From CAYFUT01 sp964346395 (lineage in GTDB: Bacteria > Bacillota > Halanaerobiia > Halobacteroidales > Halobacteroidaceae): a stretch of DNA of 30,383 nt. Below, one piece after another: positions 16,699-24,858 of this stretch (positions within the stretch are counted from its first letter, which is position 1; each line of letters begins with the position of its first letter). The translations under genes and the position numbers were made by a program. A model generated the notes under the pieces. It made no database searches. It was not told the origin of the DNA and saw only the letters and a program-made list of their open reading frames with translations. Location of the stretch: the NCBI GenBank assembly GCA_964346395.1, contig CAYFUT010000030.1:1-30383 (forward strand), written 5' to 3'.

Positions 16699-16783
16699 AA
16701 TTTATAAACTTATAATCTTATTTTTCTCTTCCATTATTACTATATTAAAGACTTAATTAATAATTCCTGCTCCTACTCTAAAA

Positions 16784-17491
16784 TTATGCCAACTTTGTCA
16801 GCCATTTTTCGAGTTGAGCCTGCTGAGCAGGCTCAACAAATTTAAAATTAACCCCATATAGATAATCCCCATCCAACAGCTTTTTCCGCCAAATTATCTC
16901 TCCCGGAACTCTGTCTACTCCTGCCTCTGCAAAGCTAAAATCTAAAATCAATTTATCTCCCTTTATCTGTTGGTTGGCTACCAATCTAACGCCCACTGGG
17001 CTTATATCCTTAATTAATCCTTTATATTTAAGTGAAGATAAAAAGTAAGTTACCGGTTGATTTAAATTTATGCGTTCACAACGCTGCCGCTCTACACTTA
17101 AAACTTTTCCGGCAAGAACAGCTTGACCGGCTATTACTGTCTCCTTATCTCCCTTTTCAAGCAGAGAAATATTCTTCACTGTAACTGGAATATAATAAAC
17201 TCCTGCTCCCGCAGTAAAAATTAAAACTAAATCATCACCATCTAAAATAATCTCTTCTGCGGTATCAATCGAAGTATTCTCCTGAATAATAAGTTCCGTA
17301 ATCGGAATCAATTGATTTTTTTCAGGACAAGCCGGAATAATAATCTTAATCTGTAATTCAGTTGGCCCCTCAACTGAATCGATCTCAATCGGATAATTTA
17401 CTCCCTTCCCTTTTATCTCTTGATTAATTATTTTTTTATTACCAAAAAATTCTGTAAAGTTAAAATCCTTAATCAAAGTCGTAGTTGACAA
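16784..17491 (-). CDS. PilZ domain protein, YcgR-like
   Basis: Probable cyclic-di-GMP-responsive protein, of the type that brakes flagella or alters surface behaviour. The N-terminal ~125 residues are a beta-rich domain like the YcgR N-terminal (PilZN) domain. The PilZ domain follows, with RQRCER at 135-140 and the DxSxxG motif DISPVG at 162-167. The first Arg of the usual RxxxR appears to be Gln136, with Arg135, Arg137 and Arg140 around it, so ligand binding may be altered. The TTG start at 17491 has a GGGGGG site six bases upstream. It is transcribed alone, divergently from a LysR gene 201 nt away, and is followed by the pullulanase gene 128 nt downstream. Confidence 0.8.
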   Translation of the reverse strand: MSTTTLIKDFNFTEFFGNKKIINQEIKGKGVNYPIEIDSVEGPTELQIKIIIPACPEKNQLIPITELIIQENTSIDTAEEIILDGDDLVLIFTAGAGVYYIPVTVKNISLLEKGDKETVIAGQAVLAGKVLSVERQRCERINLNQPVTYFLSSLKYKGLIKDISPVGVRLVANQQIKGDKLILDFSFAEAGVDRVPGEIIWRKKLLDGDYLYGVNFKFVEPAQQAQLEKWLTKLA

Positions 17492-17692
17492 CTTAGTCCC
17501 CCCTATCCGACTTGCTTTCTGACAACAATTAACATTATTTGCTAAATCAACAAAATATACAGCGGCTATTTTGTTTATTATACTATTTTTACCCTTACTT
17601 ATGCAAGCTAGTAATATTTATTTACTGTTTAATTTCCATTCTAACTCAAAATTTGTTAAAATAATTATTACCAACCTCTAGGGGGGAGCGCA

Positions 17693-18583
17693 GTGAATTT
17701 AAGAAATTTAAAAATATTTAAAACAGTCTGTGAAATCGGCAACATGTCAAAAGCAGCTGAAAAATTATATATGACCCAGCCGGCTGTCAGTCAGTCAATA
17801 GCTAAACTAGAAGAAGAGTTCCAAATAAAATTATTTGAACGCTTAAATAAAAAACTAGTTTTAACTCACGCCGGCAAAACACTATATAAATACAGTCAGC
17901 AAATTTTATTATTAGTTGACGAAGCGCAAAACAACTTAGAAGATTTAGCGAATATGAAACACGGCAAACTAAGAATAGGCGCCAGTATGACGATTGGCAC
18001 TTATCTATTACCCGCTATTCTCGAAAAATTTAACCAGCAGCATTCGCAAATTAAGTTAAACTTCATAATTGATAATACAAGTGTTATTGAAGAAAAAATC
18101 CTCAACAACAGTATTGATATTGGACTAGTAGAAGGACCGATTAGTTCCTCACAAATAGAAATTTCTCCTTTTTATAAGGATCAGTTATTTCCTATTTGTG
18201 CTGCTGACCACCCCTGGGCACAGGTAAATTCCATTTCTTCCGCCCAGCTTGAGAAAGAAAACCTAATCATGCGCGAACAGGGCAGCGGAACGCGAGAAGT
18301 AATTGAAAACACACTGGATACCTATAATCTGAACTATACAATCACGCATGTTCTCAATAATATTGAAGCAATCAAGAAGGCTCTTAAAGCCGATCTTGGA
18401 ATTACTATTTTACCTGAAATTGCTGTCCGCAACGAATTGGAGGAGCATACTTTAGTAAAAGTAAACCTGACTGACATTGAATTCACCCGAGAATTTAAAA
18501 TTATCCATCACACTGATAAATATAAGTCACAGCTCTTCCAGGAATTTGTCAATCATCTTCAGCAGCAAGCTGAATTAATTTAA
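17693..18583 (+). CDS. LysR family transcriptional regulator
   Basis: DNA-binding regulator of 296 aa. Residues 1-60 form the LysR winged helix (SKAAEKLYMTQPAVSQSI with the KLEEEFQIKLFER wing region). Residues about 90-290 form the two-lobed periplasmic-binding-like effector domain, including the GTREVIE segment typical of the CysL/CysB-like and CbbR-like branch. The start is GTG at 17693, with a GGGGGGAG site six or so bases upstream. The gene is divergent from the PilZ gene, which would be its usual candidate target, and ends 16 nt from the convergent small-peptide gene without a clear terminator between. The effector molecule is not predictable from the sequence. Confidence 0.92.
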   Translation: MNLRNLKIFKTVCEIGNMSKAAEKLYMTQPAVSQSIAKLEEEFQIKLFERLNKKLVLTHAGKTLYKYSQQILLLVDEAQNNLEDLANMKHGKLRIGASMTIGTYLLPAILEKFNQQHSQIKLNFIIDNTSVIEEKILNNSIDIGLVEGPISSSQIEISPFYKDQLFPICAADHPWAQVNSISSAQLEKENLIMREQGSGTREVIENTLDTYNLNYTITHVLNNIEAIKKALKADLGITILPEIAVRNELEEHTLVKVNLTDIEFTREFKIIHHTDKYKSQLFQEFVNHLQQQAELI

Positions 18584-18599
18584 ATGAATTATCCGATCG

Positions 18600-18800
18600 T
18601 TAAAATTTAAATTTGAGGTCAAGCGTTATATCTAATACTCCTTCTTGATAGTAATCACTAAATAAATAATGATATTTGCTACCTACTCCGTATTCCCATT
18701 TTGCTCCTTCCTCCGTTTCAATTTGTCCAGGCAGTATTATCGTTCCCCCTCCTACTGCCAACATTAAGATAACCCCTAAACTTATTACTAGCTTTTTCAT
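18600..18800 (-). CDS. Small secreted peptide, lactococcin 972-like
   Basis: A 66-aa precursor with a signal peptide (MKKLVISLGVILMLAVGG core, residues 1-~25). The mature part contains AKWEYGVGSKYHYLFSDYYQ, which resembles the start of lactococcin 972-family bacteriocins (Gly-x-Trp-x-Tyr/His-Gly, then a Tyr/Ser-rich SDYY/SNYHH segment). Mature length is only about 38-40 aa, against roughly 66 for lactococcin 972, and the conserved His-Ser-Ala-x-Val region is absent. The ATG at 18800 is chosen because AGGAGG is eight bases upstream; an in-frame GTG at 18806 is too close to that site. The usual partners, a multi-TM immunity protein and ABC transporter, are not adjacent. It may be a degenerate bacteriocin or an unrelated exported peptide. 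Confidence 0.5.
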   Translation of the reverse strand: MKKLVISLGVILMLAVGGGTIILPGQIETEEGAKWEYGVGSKYHYLFSDYYQEGVLDITLDLKFKF

Positions 18801-18856
18801 CTGCACGACCTCCTGTTTCTTTTTATACTTTTTTTATGCTAAAATTAGTTAATATG

Positions 18857-18880
18857 TAAAAAGCCGCCTAACGGCGGCTT
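18857..18880 (-). terminator. Intrinsic terminator downstream of the chemoreceptor remnant
   Basis: AAGCCGCC and GGCGGCTT pair around TAAC, and the minus strand continues into TTTT. The T-run is only on this side, so it acts on minus-strand transcription. Twenty bases are identical to the core of the terminator at 7741-7760. Confidence 0.85.
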
Positions 18881-18907
18881 GAGAGTTTCTCCTTCCCCTA
18901 TATTTTC

Positions 18908-19669
18908 TTATAAATCAAATTCAGCAATTAAATTTTCTAGTTCTTGAGCCATTCGGGATAATTCTTGAGCAGATTCAGTTACTTCTCTTGACATAGCATT
19001 CAATTCTTCAGCACTTTCTCGCACTTGACCATTATTTTCAGCTAACCCAGTAACTTCCTGAGTAGTATTAGAAATCTGATTAATTCCAGCCATCATTGAT
19101 TCAATTTGTTGATTAGAAGATTCGATGGCTGCCTTTCCTTCTTCAGAAGATGCAGACAGTTCTTCACTATAGCTTGTCAAATCTTCAATTAAATCTTTAA
19201 GTTGTTCAATTATAATCCGCTGATTTTTTGTTTCTTTATTAAAGGCTTCGGTTAACTTACCTAACTCATCTTTTCTTTTCAAATCAAGCCTAACCGCTAA
19301 ATTTCCTTCAGCTTTTTTTCTCATAGCTTCTACTATTTCTAAAATTGGAGCTGTAAAATTATCAGCCAGCTTCCAGGCAGCAATTCCCGCTGCTAAACCA
19401 GCTGCAAGCAAAATAATAATATTTAATTTTAATAGTTTTCGTAAACTACTAAAAGCTTCTTGAATAGGTTGTTGAGCTACAAGCACCCATCCTAATTTAT
19501 CTAAACTCTGATAGGACGCTAACATTTTAGTTCCCGTATTATCGGTATAAGTTAAACTAGCACTGCTTTCACTATCTACCTTTAAGGCTTCCTTGACAGG
19601 GGGGAATTCATTTGCCTTCTGCTGAATCAATTTTTTATCCTGATGAGCAATGATTGTTCCCTTTATACC
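18908..19669 (-). pseudogene. Truncated methyl-accepting chemotaxis protein
   Basis: Remnant of a Cache-type chemoreceptor. The frame is open from 19669, just after a TAA at 19672, and begins GIKGTIIAHQDKK, the typical late part of a dCache domain, before any plausible start; TTG at 19630 is the only start codon nearby and lacks a ribosome site. Then follow the end of the Cache domain, TM2 (about LNIIILLAAGLAAGIAAW), a HAMP domain, and the first signalling helix (SYSEELSASSEEGKAAIESS). After EVTGLAENN the sequence jumps to REVTESAQELSRMAQELENL, the last signalling helix. TM1, most of the Cache domain and the whole hairpin tip that contacts CheA/CheW are missing. The internal loss is in frame. 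A functional receptor is very unlikely. Confidence 0.8.
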
Positions 19670-19696
19670 TTACAATCTCTAAAAAATATAAGGCCT

Positions 19697-19728
19697 AAAA
19701 AAACACCGCCGGCTGCTAACCAGCGGTG
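19697..19728 (-). terminator. Intrinsic terminator of the exported OB-fold-like gene
   Basis: On the minus strand CACCGCTGG pairs with CCGGCGGTG (one G-T pair) around a 7-base loop, followed by seven T. It starts 6 nt after the stop codon at 19735. Confidence 0.85.
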
Positions 19729-19734
19729 CTCCAC

Positions 19735-20322
19735 TTACTCCCAGGTACGGGTGCCCTTTACTTTCATCTGATATCTATAATCACTAATCTGCTCTACCTC
19801 GCCAGTAACTACTATCTTTTTTCCTACCTGTTCAGTAAGCGCCTCCGTACTAATAGAGGTTAGTTCTATTATATATTGATCTTTAGTTACTACTACCAGC
19901 TGCTCATTTCCCCTTGCTAACCGCCCCAGTACTGCTGTTTCCTCTGCTGTTAAATCATAGGCTACGTTATAATCTGTGAGTTGAAGTTGGCCCTGGTATA
20001 ATTCCACTGCTTTATCAGTCCCCAACTGATAAGATCCAGTTTGGGCAGTTACCTTACCAGTCAATAAAACCGGCAGCCCCTTCAAATTACGCAGCTCCTT
20101 TATTAACTGCTGATTATCAGCAGTAACCTGATAATCATTGCCGTCTTCTGCATCTAAAATTAACAGACTGATGGTTCCCGTACCTTCTTCGTAAAGTTGG
20201 CCCTTCAGCGTCTGATATCCCGTTTTTACCTCTGCTTTGTCCTGCGGGCCAGAACTCATTCCATAAGCAGTAAAACTAAGTGTTACCAGCAATAATAATA
20301 TAACAATCCGTAAAATTTTAAT
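19735..20322 (-). CDS. Exported OB-fold-like protein, probable ATT start
   Basis: A 195-aa exported protein with no family I can name. Two similar beta-rich segments, LPVLLTGKVTAQTGSYQL and KKIVVTGEVEQISDYRYQM, suggest tandem OB-fold-like units as in small periplasmic OB proteins. Open reading from the TTG at 20292 starts in the middle of a signal peptide and has no ribosome site. Extending upstream gives IKILRIVILLLLVTLSFTAY, a complete signal sequence, and an ATT codon at 20322 has AGGAGG (20335-20330) exactly seven bases upstream. I therefore place the start at ATT, a rare initiation codon known from infC. A sequencing error in the start codon is the main alternative. It lies 97 nt downstream of the metalloprotease gene. 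Confidence 0.6.
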   Translation of the reverse strand: MKILRIVILLLLVTLSFTAYGMSSGPQDKAEVKTGYQTLKGQLYEEGTGTISLLILDAEDGNDYQVTADNQQLIKELRNLKGLPVLLTGKVTAQTGSYQLGTDKAVELYQGQLQLTDYNVAYDLTAEETAVLGRLARGNEQLVVVTKDQYIIELTSISTEALTEQVGKKIVVTGEVEQISDYRYQMKVKGTRTWE

Positions 20323-20419
20323 TACTCTTCCTCCTCTCTTTAGTCAAATAACTAACTCCCCTTTAATTTACCGTTTCTACTATCAGTTTATCTTACACAG
20401 ACAGATATACAACCGGAAA

Positions 20420-22477
20420 TTATTCCCTATAAATGACTACTCCCGTTTTTTGATCAAAATCGTTAATTTCCAGTTCTACTTGTTTACCATTACCTTCTAT
20501 CTGATAGTATTTCACTCCACTCGGCTTAACACTAAAACTGTCAGTACTAGTGGTACTAATATTTTCTGTTTGCGGCTGAGAAGTTAGGTTTACATCCTCC
20601 ACATTATCAGAAATCGAATAGCTGTATTTATCACTAATATTCTTATTAGTAATCTGATTTGTCAGCGCCCAATCGAGAAATAAGCTGCTCAAATCCTGAC
20701 CCGTAAAGTCAGCAATCACCTGCCGCGGATCCTGATAGGTAGCATTTAGTTCCTGGATTATCTCTGCTCCGTATTGGTCGTACAGATAAAGAATGAATAA
20801 ATAACTAGCTCCATAGTCGCTTAACTTTTGATTCCAGTAAAAGAGAGATTCATCACTAGGTTTATCAAAATAGCCCCGATCCTTTCCCTCAGGATCATGA
20901 ATTTTAGCTCCTTCAATATAACTATAATAACCATTTAAATGCTCAGCCAACCCAGATAAGCCTTCATTGAGCCAGATATCAGTAAAGCGTTTGTCCGGTT
21001 GGCCCGCTTCCTGATAAGCTATGTTTTTCTCTACAAAATAAATCAAATGCTGAAACTCATGGGCCAACGTCCCCAAAACATTTGTTATGTCTCTATCTTC
21101 AGCATCCTGCTTCACTGCTGCTGAATTAATATAAATCATATCGGCCAGATTAGAATTTGATTTATCAAGATAATCCCTAGGATTAAAAGCTCCCATGATT
21201 GTTCCTTCGTTATTTTCCGATAAATCTTCTAAATTAGTAATTAAAATAATCGGCCGCCCATTATCATCTATATCATACAGATTATTTTGAGTATACTCAT
21301 GGAGAGCAAAATTATCTAAATCTTTCTCATATATTTGGTTATCGAACTTATCTTTAATTTCTTCTAAATAGATAGATTTAATCTTAACTTCCTTTTCTAC
21401 AAAAACATACACGTGATCATCCTTCTTTTCTAAAGTAGCCTGCACCTGAGAAAAAGAAGTACTCTGCAGATTATCCATTACATGAAAAGATTTTTCCGTT
21501 CCCAGCTCCATCTCACTCCCGGCTGTATTGTTTAACCGCAGGCTAGTCTCTGCTTCAGATATAACCTGCTGCTCAATCTCGGCAGTTGCCCCCAGCATCC
21601 GCATCCGCTGATCAAGAAGCTGCTGCGCCTGGTTATCTACCTCTGGTCTACTCTGCACTGCTCTCACTTCTGTATTGGCAGCGGTATCTTCATTCCCGGC
21701 TAATTTAACTAAACTAGAACCGCTGCCAGTAGACGAATAGTCAACTTCTACTTGTCCGTAAGCCGTAGTATTATCCTGCGGGTCGAAATTCAACGAACTA
21801 ACTGCCACTACTGCCGTTTCCCCATCCGCCAACGTCCCTAAGCTTAACTGTTTAGTTTCTTCAGCAGCAAATGTCTGCTTACTGGGGTTTAAACTTCCTT
21901 CTAAGGTAAATGTACCGGAAGTTTCTAAGTAAACAGTATCCGCCTTTCTATAGGCAACATGTTCCTCTTTAGTAACCTTATAATCATAAATTACCCCCGG
22001 CCAAATCGGAAGACTAGCTATCTGGGCTTCGGATCGCGCGTCAACAATCTCCTCCCCATTCTTATGAGCTGCCGCTGTAAAATCATCTATCTTCTCCCCG
22101 GTTTCATCAATCACACTAACCTCAGCCGTTACCGGCGCTTCATCAGCCTTTTCTAAATTTACCTCTAAATTTGCTTCCCCGTCTACCGTAACTTTGTCTT
22201 CAAATAAAGAATAACCTATTTTACCCACCATCACCTGATAACTAGTATCACTTAAATTAGCAAACCTGACTGCGTTGCTATTTTCTTCATACTTTAAAAT
22301 TTGACCCTTACTATCAAGAAGAATGATATCTGCTTTTCCCGTCTCTACATTCACATATAATTCGGAGCTGGTTGGAGAAGAATCAGAATCTCCAACACTA
22401 AAGTCAACTCCTGCACAGCCCCCAGTTATTAATAATGTTACTAAAGTTACACTAATTACCAAACCTTTCTTCCACAT
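20420..22477 (-). CDS. M30-type zinc metalloprotease, putative lipoprotein
   Basis: Surface or extracellular metalloprotease of 685 aa, similar in style to hyicolysin-type (M30) peptidases. The start at ATG 22477 is chosen because GGAGG is seven bases away; the ATG at 22483 is only one base from it. Residues 1-21 are a signal peptide ending LITGGC, a lipobox-like site with Cys21. Residues 35-200 are beta-rich, with repeated short carboxypeptidase-regulatory-like units. The protease part runs from about 400: zinc site HEFQH at 473-477, and WLNEGLS with Glu505, the usual third ligand in this gluzincin group. The lipobox residue at -3 is Thr, so lipidation is not certain. Its role may be peptide nutrition; the target is unknown. 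Confidence 0.75.
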   Translation of the reverse strand: MWKKGLVISVTLVTLLITGGCAGVDFSVGDSDSSPTSSELYVNVETGKADIILLDSKGQILKYEENSNAVRFANLSDTSYQVMVGKIGYSLFEDKVTVDGEANLEVNLEKADEAPVTAEVSVIDETGEKIDDFTAAAHKNGEEIVDARSEAQIASLPIWPGVIYDYKVTKEEHVAYRKADTVYLETSGTFTLEGSLNPSKQTFAAEETKQLSLGTLADGETAVVAVSSLNFDPQDNTTAYGQVEVDYSSTGSGSSLVKLAGNEDTAANTEVRAVQSRPEVDNQAQQLLDQRMRMLGATAEIEQQVISEAETSLRLNNTAGSEMELGTEKSFHVMDNLQSTSFSQVQATLEKKDDHVYVFVEKEVKIKSIYLEEIKDKFDNQIYEKDLDNFALHEYTQNNLYDIDDNGRPIILITNLEDLSENNEGTIMGAFNPRDYLDKSNSNLADMIYINSAAVKQDAEDRDITNVLGTLAHEFQHLIYFVEKNIAYQEAGQPDKRFTDIWLNEGLSGLAEHLNGYYSYIEGAKIHDPEGKDRGYFDKPSDESLFYWNQKLSDYGASYLFILYLYDQYGAEIIQELNATYQDPRQVIADFTGQDLSSLFLDWALTNQITNKNISDKYSYSISDNVEDVNLTSQPQTENISTTSTDSFSVKPSGVKYYQIEGNGKQVELEINDFDQKTGVVIYRE

Positions 22478-22504
22478 TAACATGCCTCCCCCTATTATTC
22501 GAAA

Positions 22505-22705
22505 TTAGCCGCAATTATAAATATTCAAGTCTAAAACTTTATTTATTCTCTTAAAATCTGACCGGGGGTAGGTGGTAATTTTCACCTGACTTTCATTCCT
22601 CACGCCCGCTTCGTCCTGAAGCATTCGGAATATTAGGACCTCCTGTCCGTCAAAAAGTTTTCCTGAAGGTAAAATACCCACCTCCGGTCTGTTAATAGCT
22701 TTCAT
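22505..22705 (-). CDS. Uncertain 66-aa open frame
   Basis: An open frame between the esterase and metalloprotease genes on the same strand, starting MKAINRPEVGILPSGKLFDG. It has no recognisable family, signal peptide or membrane helix, and no ribosome-binding site is visible before its ATG. It could be a small gene, a remnant of a longer coding region, or a chance frame. I lean towards remnant or chance. Confidence 0.2.
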   Translation of the reverse strand: MKAINRPEVGILPSGKLFDGQEVLIFRMLQDEAGVRNESQVKITTYPRSDFKRINKVLDLNIYNCG

Positions 22706-22727
22706 TCTAAAGTTGGATATCTATAAC

Positions 22728-23570
22728 TTATTCTTCAAACAACCACAAAAAGGCTTCCGGGAATCTCACCCGCCAGTAATCCTCATGGTGTTCGTGTCCT
22801 TCAGCCTCAACTAATTTTAATTCTTTTTCCGTAAATCCTACCTTATGTAGTAAATTATATACCCGCCGTACATCATTGATATAATCCTGATTATCTATTT
22901 CATATTCGCCGTCAATCACTAAATTTTCCGTCGTCCCCACATCTAGATAAATTTTCATCCACCCTTGTTTTCCCTGGCGGCGGATAAAATCATCCAGCTT
23001 ATCGGGGTGAAAGAATATAGCCGGCGAAAAAGCAGCAATTTTAGAGAAAACCTCCTGGTATTTTAAACCGCCGTAGAGAGAAATAAATCCGCCCATGGAA
23101 CTGCCGCCAATACCTGTATGTTCCCGGGCCGGTAAAGTGCGGTAATTTTCATCGATATACGGTTTTAAAGTATCAATTAAAAAATCAAGATATTCGTTTC
23201 CTTCTCCTCCCTGCTCCACCAAAATCCGCTCCCAGGGGGAGTATTCATCTCTCCGGCATTCAGGATCACAGTCAATTCCTACTACTATAATTCCATCTGT
23301 TTCTCCGCCAGCAAAAAGCTGATTAAGAGTTTCATCTACCTCCCATTCTCCATCATAGGAAGCTGATCTATCAAACAAGTTTTGACCGTCATGCATATAA
23401 AAAACTGGATAACTCTGGGCAGAAACCTCATACTCAGGAGGTAAATAAACCCAAATTCTCCGCTCCCGGTCAAGCTGCGGCATGGTAAATTCCTCAATTA
23501 CTTCTCCCTGCCCCTTAAGTGTGGAAGCCTGCTCCTGATTAACAAGATCAGCCCAGACTATTTTTTTCAT
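22728..23570 (-). CDS. Alpha/beta-hydrolase esterase, Fes/CE1 type
   Basis: Cytoplasmic serine esterase of the PF00756 family (enterochelin esterase, feruloyl/acetyl-xylan esterase, antigen 85 relatives). In 280 aa the early VYLPPEY, the YMHDGQNLFD segment (58-67) and the nucleophile elbow GSSMG (156-160, Ser158) are all characteristic. The acid is likely in the IYLDVGTTE region and the catalytic His in EGHEHHEDYW near the C-terminus. There is no signal peptide. The ATG at 23570 has AGGAGG seven bases upstream. It is divergent from the metal-importer operon. Substrates range from siderophore esters to acylated sugars; nearby pullulanases favour sugar esters and the metal importer favours siderophores, with no decisive evidence. 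Confidence 0.85.
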   Translation of the reverse strand: MKKIVWADLVNQEQASTLKGQGEVIEEFTMPQLDRERRIWVYLPPEYEVSAQSYPVFYMHDGQNLFDRSASYDGEWEVDETLNQLFAGGETDGIIVVGIDCDPECRRDEYSPWERILVEQGGEGNEYLDFLIDTLKPYIDENYRTLPAREHTGIGGSSMGGFISLYGGLKYQEVFSKIAAFSPAIFFHPDKLDDFIRRQGKQGWMKIYLDVGTTENLVIDGEYEIDNQDYINDVRRVYNLLHKVGFTEKELKLVEAEGHEHHEDYWRVRFPEAFLWLFEE

Positions 23571-23875
23571 CTTTTACCTCCTCTTTTCTCAGTTTCTAAC
23601 TCCCTTTTCAATATTATTTCTATAAGCAAGAGAAGTTCCCTTGTCCGAAATATAAATAATTTCATTAATATATTAGCAATTAAGTAAACAACTTCATTTA
23701 AAATTTACTTATTCTTTAACTTTTCTCCTGGTATAATCTCAACCTTTTAACTTTGATTATAGCTTATAAATTATAGAACTCATTCACAACTGTTTATTAA
23801 CTGCATACAATAAACTGAACAGAGATAGCTAAAGTTAATTTTAACTAAAATAGACACTAAGGAGGTAATTTTTTT
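23571..23875. promoter_or_regulatory. Divergent control region, esterase / metal importer
   Basis: This 305-base non-coding stretch holds an extended -10 element TGGTATAAT on the plus strand (23729-23737), about 139 nt before the importer ATG, without a good -35. A ribosome site GGAGG follows near 23861. A palindrome described separately lies at 23833-23846. On the minus side only the esterase ribosome site is clear. No small gene or RNA structure stands out. Confidence 0.55.
23829..23851. promoter_or_regulatory. DtxR/MntR-like operator candidate
   Basis: AGTTAA and TTAACT are 6-base inverted arms around TT. Read on the minus strand the 19-base stretch TTAGTTAAAATTAACTTTA matches the DtxR consensus TTAGGTTAGCCTAACCTAA at 12 of 19 positions by eye. 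It lies between the candidate promoter and the ribosome site of the metal-importer operon, where a metal-dependent repressor would act. Confidence 0.35.
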
Positions 23876-24844
23876 ATGTTTAATAAAATAATTTTAAAAA
23901 ACAAAAAAATAGTGGGGTTATTAACTATAATTATAATGTTGATAGGAATAGTAGCAATTTTAGCAAACTGTTCTAGCCAAGAATCAACCCCTGCTAAAAA
24001 AGAAACAGTTAAAGTAATAGCAACTACAACTATAATAGCTGACTTAATTGAAAATATAGGAGGAGAAAAAATAGATGTGGAAGTATTAATGGGGCCAGGA
24101 ATTGATCCGCATTTATACAAAGCTAGTGCTGGTGATGTTAAATTAATGCAAGAAGCTGATTTGATTGTTTATAATGGATTACATTTAGAAGGTAAAATGG
24201 GAGATGTTTTAGAACAAATAAATAACCAAGGAATTAAAACAATAGCCGTGGCAGAACAAATTGATGAAGCTAATTTATTAACATCAGAAGATTCAGCAGG
24301 ACAATACGATCCTCATATTTGGTCTAATGTCAAGTTGTGGATGAAAGCAGCTAAAGCAGTCAGAGATAAATTGATGGAAGTCAATCCTAGAGAAAAAGAA
24401 ACTTATCAACAAAATACGAAAGAATATTTAATACAATTAAAAAAACTTAATTCTTATATTAAAAAACAGGTTTCTAAAGTTCCTAAAGAAAACAGAATCT
24501 TAATTACTGCCCATGATGCTTTTAATTACTTTGGAGAAAAATATAAATTTGATGTAAAAGCTTTACAAGGGATTACCACTACTTCAGAAGCTGGCACTGC
24601 TGATGTAAAAGAATTAGCTAACTTTATTGCTGATAACGAAATCCCTGCAATCTTTATTGAATCATCTGTTCCCGAAAAAAACATTAAGGCTTTACAAGAA
24701 GCTGTTAAAGCACAAGGAGTTGAAGTTACAATTGGAGGAGAGCTTTATTCAGATGCTCTAGGAGATCCTGATACTCCAGAAGGGACTTACTTAGGAATGA
24801 TTCGTCATAATGTTGATACAATTATAAATTCAATTACAGATTAA
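23876..24844 (+). CDS. Metal ABC transporter substrate-binding lipoprotein (TroA/MntA-like)
   Basis: Captures divalent metal outside the membrane and hands it to the permeases encoded downstream. The 322-aa protein has a membrane-targeting N-terminus to about residue 31 and Cys32 in ILANC; Asn at -1 makes this an unusual lipobox. The cluster A-I ligands are His79 (DPHLY), His147 (DPHIW), His213 (TAHDAF) and Asp293 (YSDALG). There is no His-rich loop of the kind seen in ZnuA. The closing TYLGMIRHNVDTI is typical of the Mn-binding TroA/MntC/SitA branch, so manganese is favoured, zinc or iron possible. First gene of a four-gene plus-strand operon. The ATG at 23876 has a GGAGG site about ten bases upstream. 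Codon use is notably AT-rich compared with neighbours. Confidence 0.92.
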   Translation: MFNKIILKNKKIVGLLTIIIMLIGIVAILANCSSQESTPAKKETVKVIATTTIIADLIENIGGEKIDVEVLMGPGIDPHLYKASAGDVKLMQEADLIVYNGLHLEGKMGDVLEQINNQGIKTIAVAEQIDEANLLTSEDSAGQYDPHIWSNVKLWMKAAKAVRDKLMEVNPREKETYQQNTKEYLIQLKKLNSYIKKQVSKVPKENRILITAHDAFNYFGEKYKFDVKALQGITTTSEAGTADVKELANFIADNEIPAIFIESSVPEKNIKALQEAVKAQGVEVTIGGELYSDALGDPDTPEGTYLGMIRHNVDTIINSITD

Positions 24845-24858
24845 AAAGGAGGGATTAT

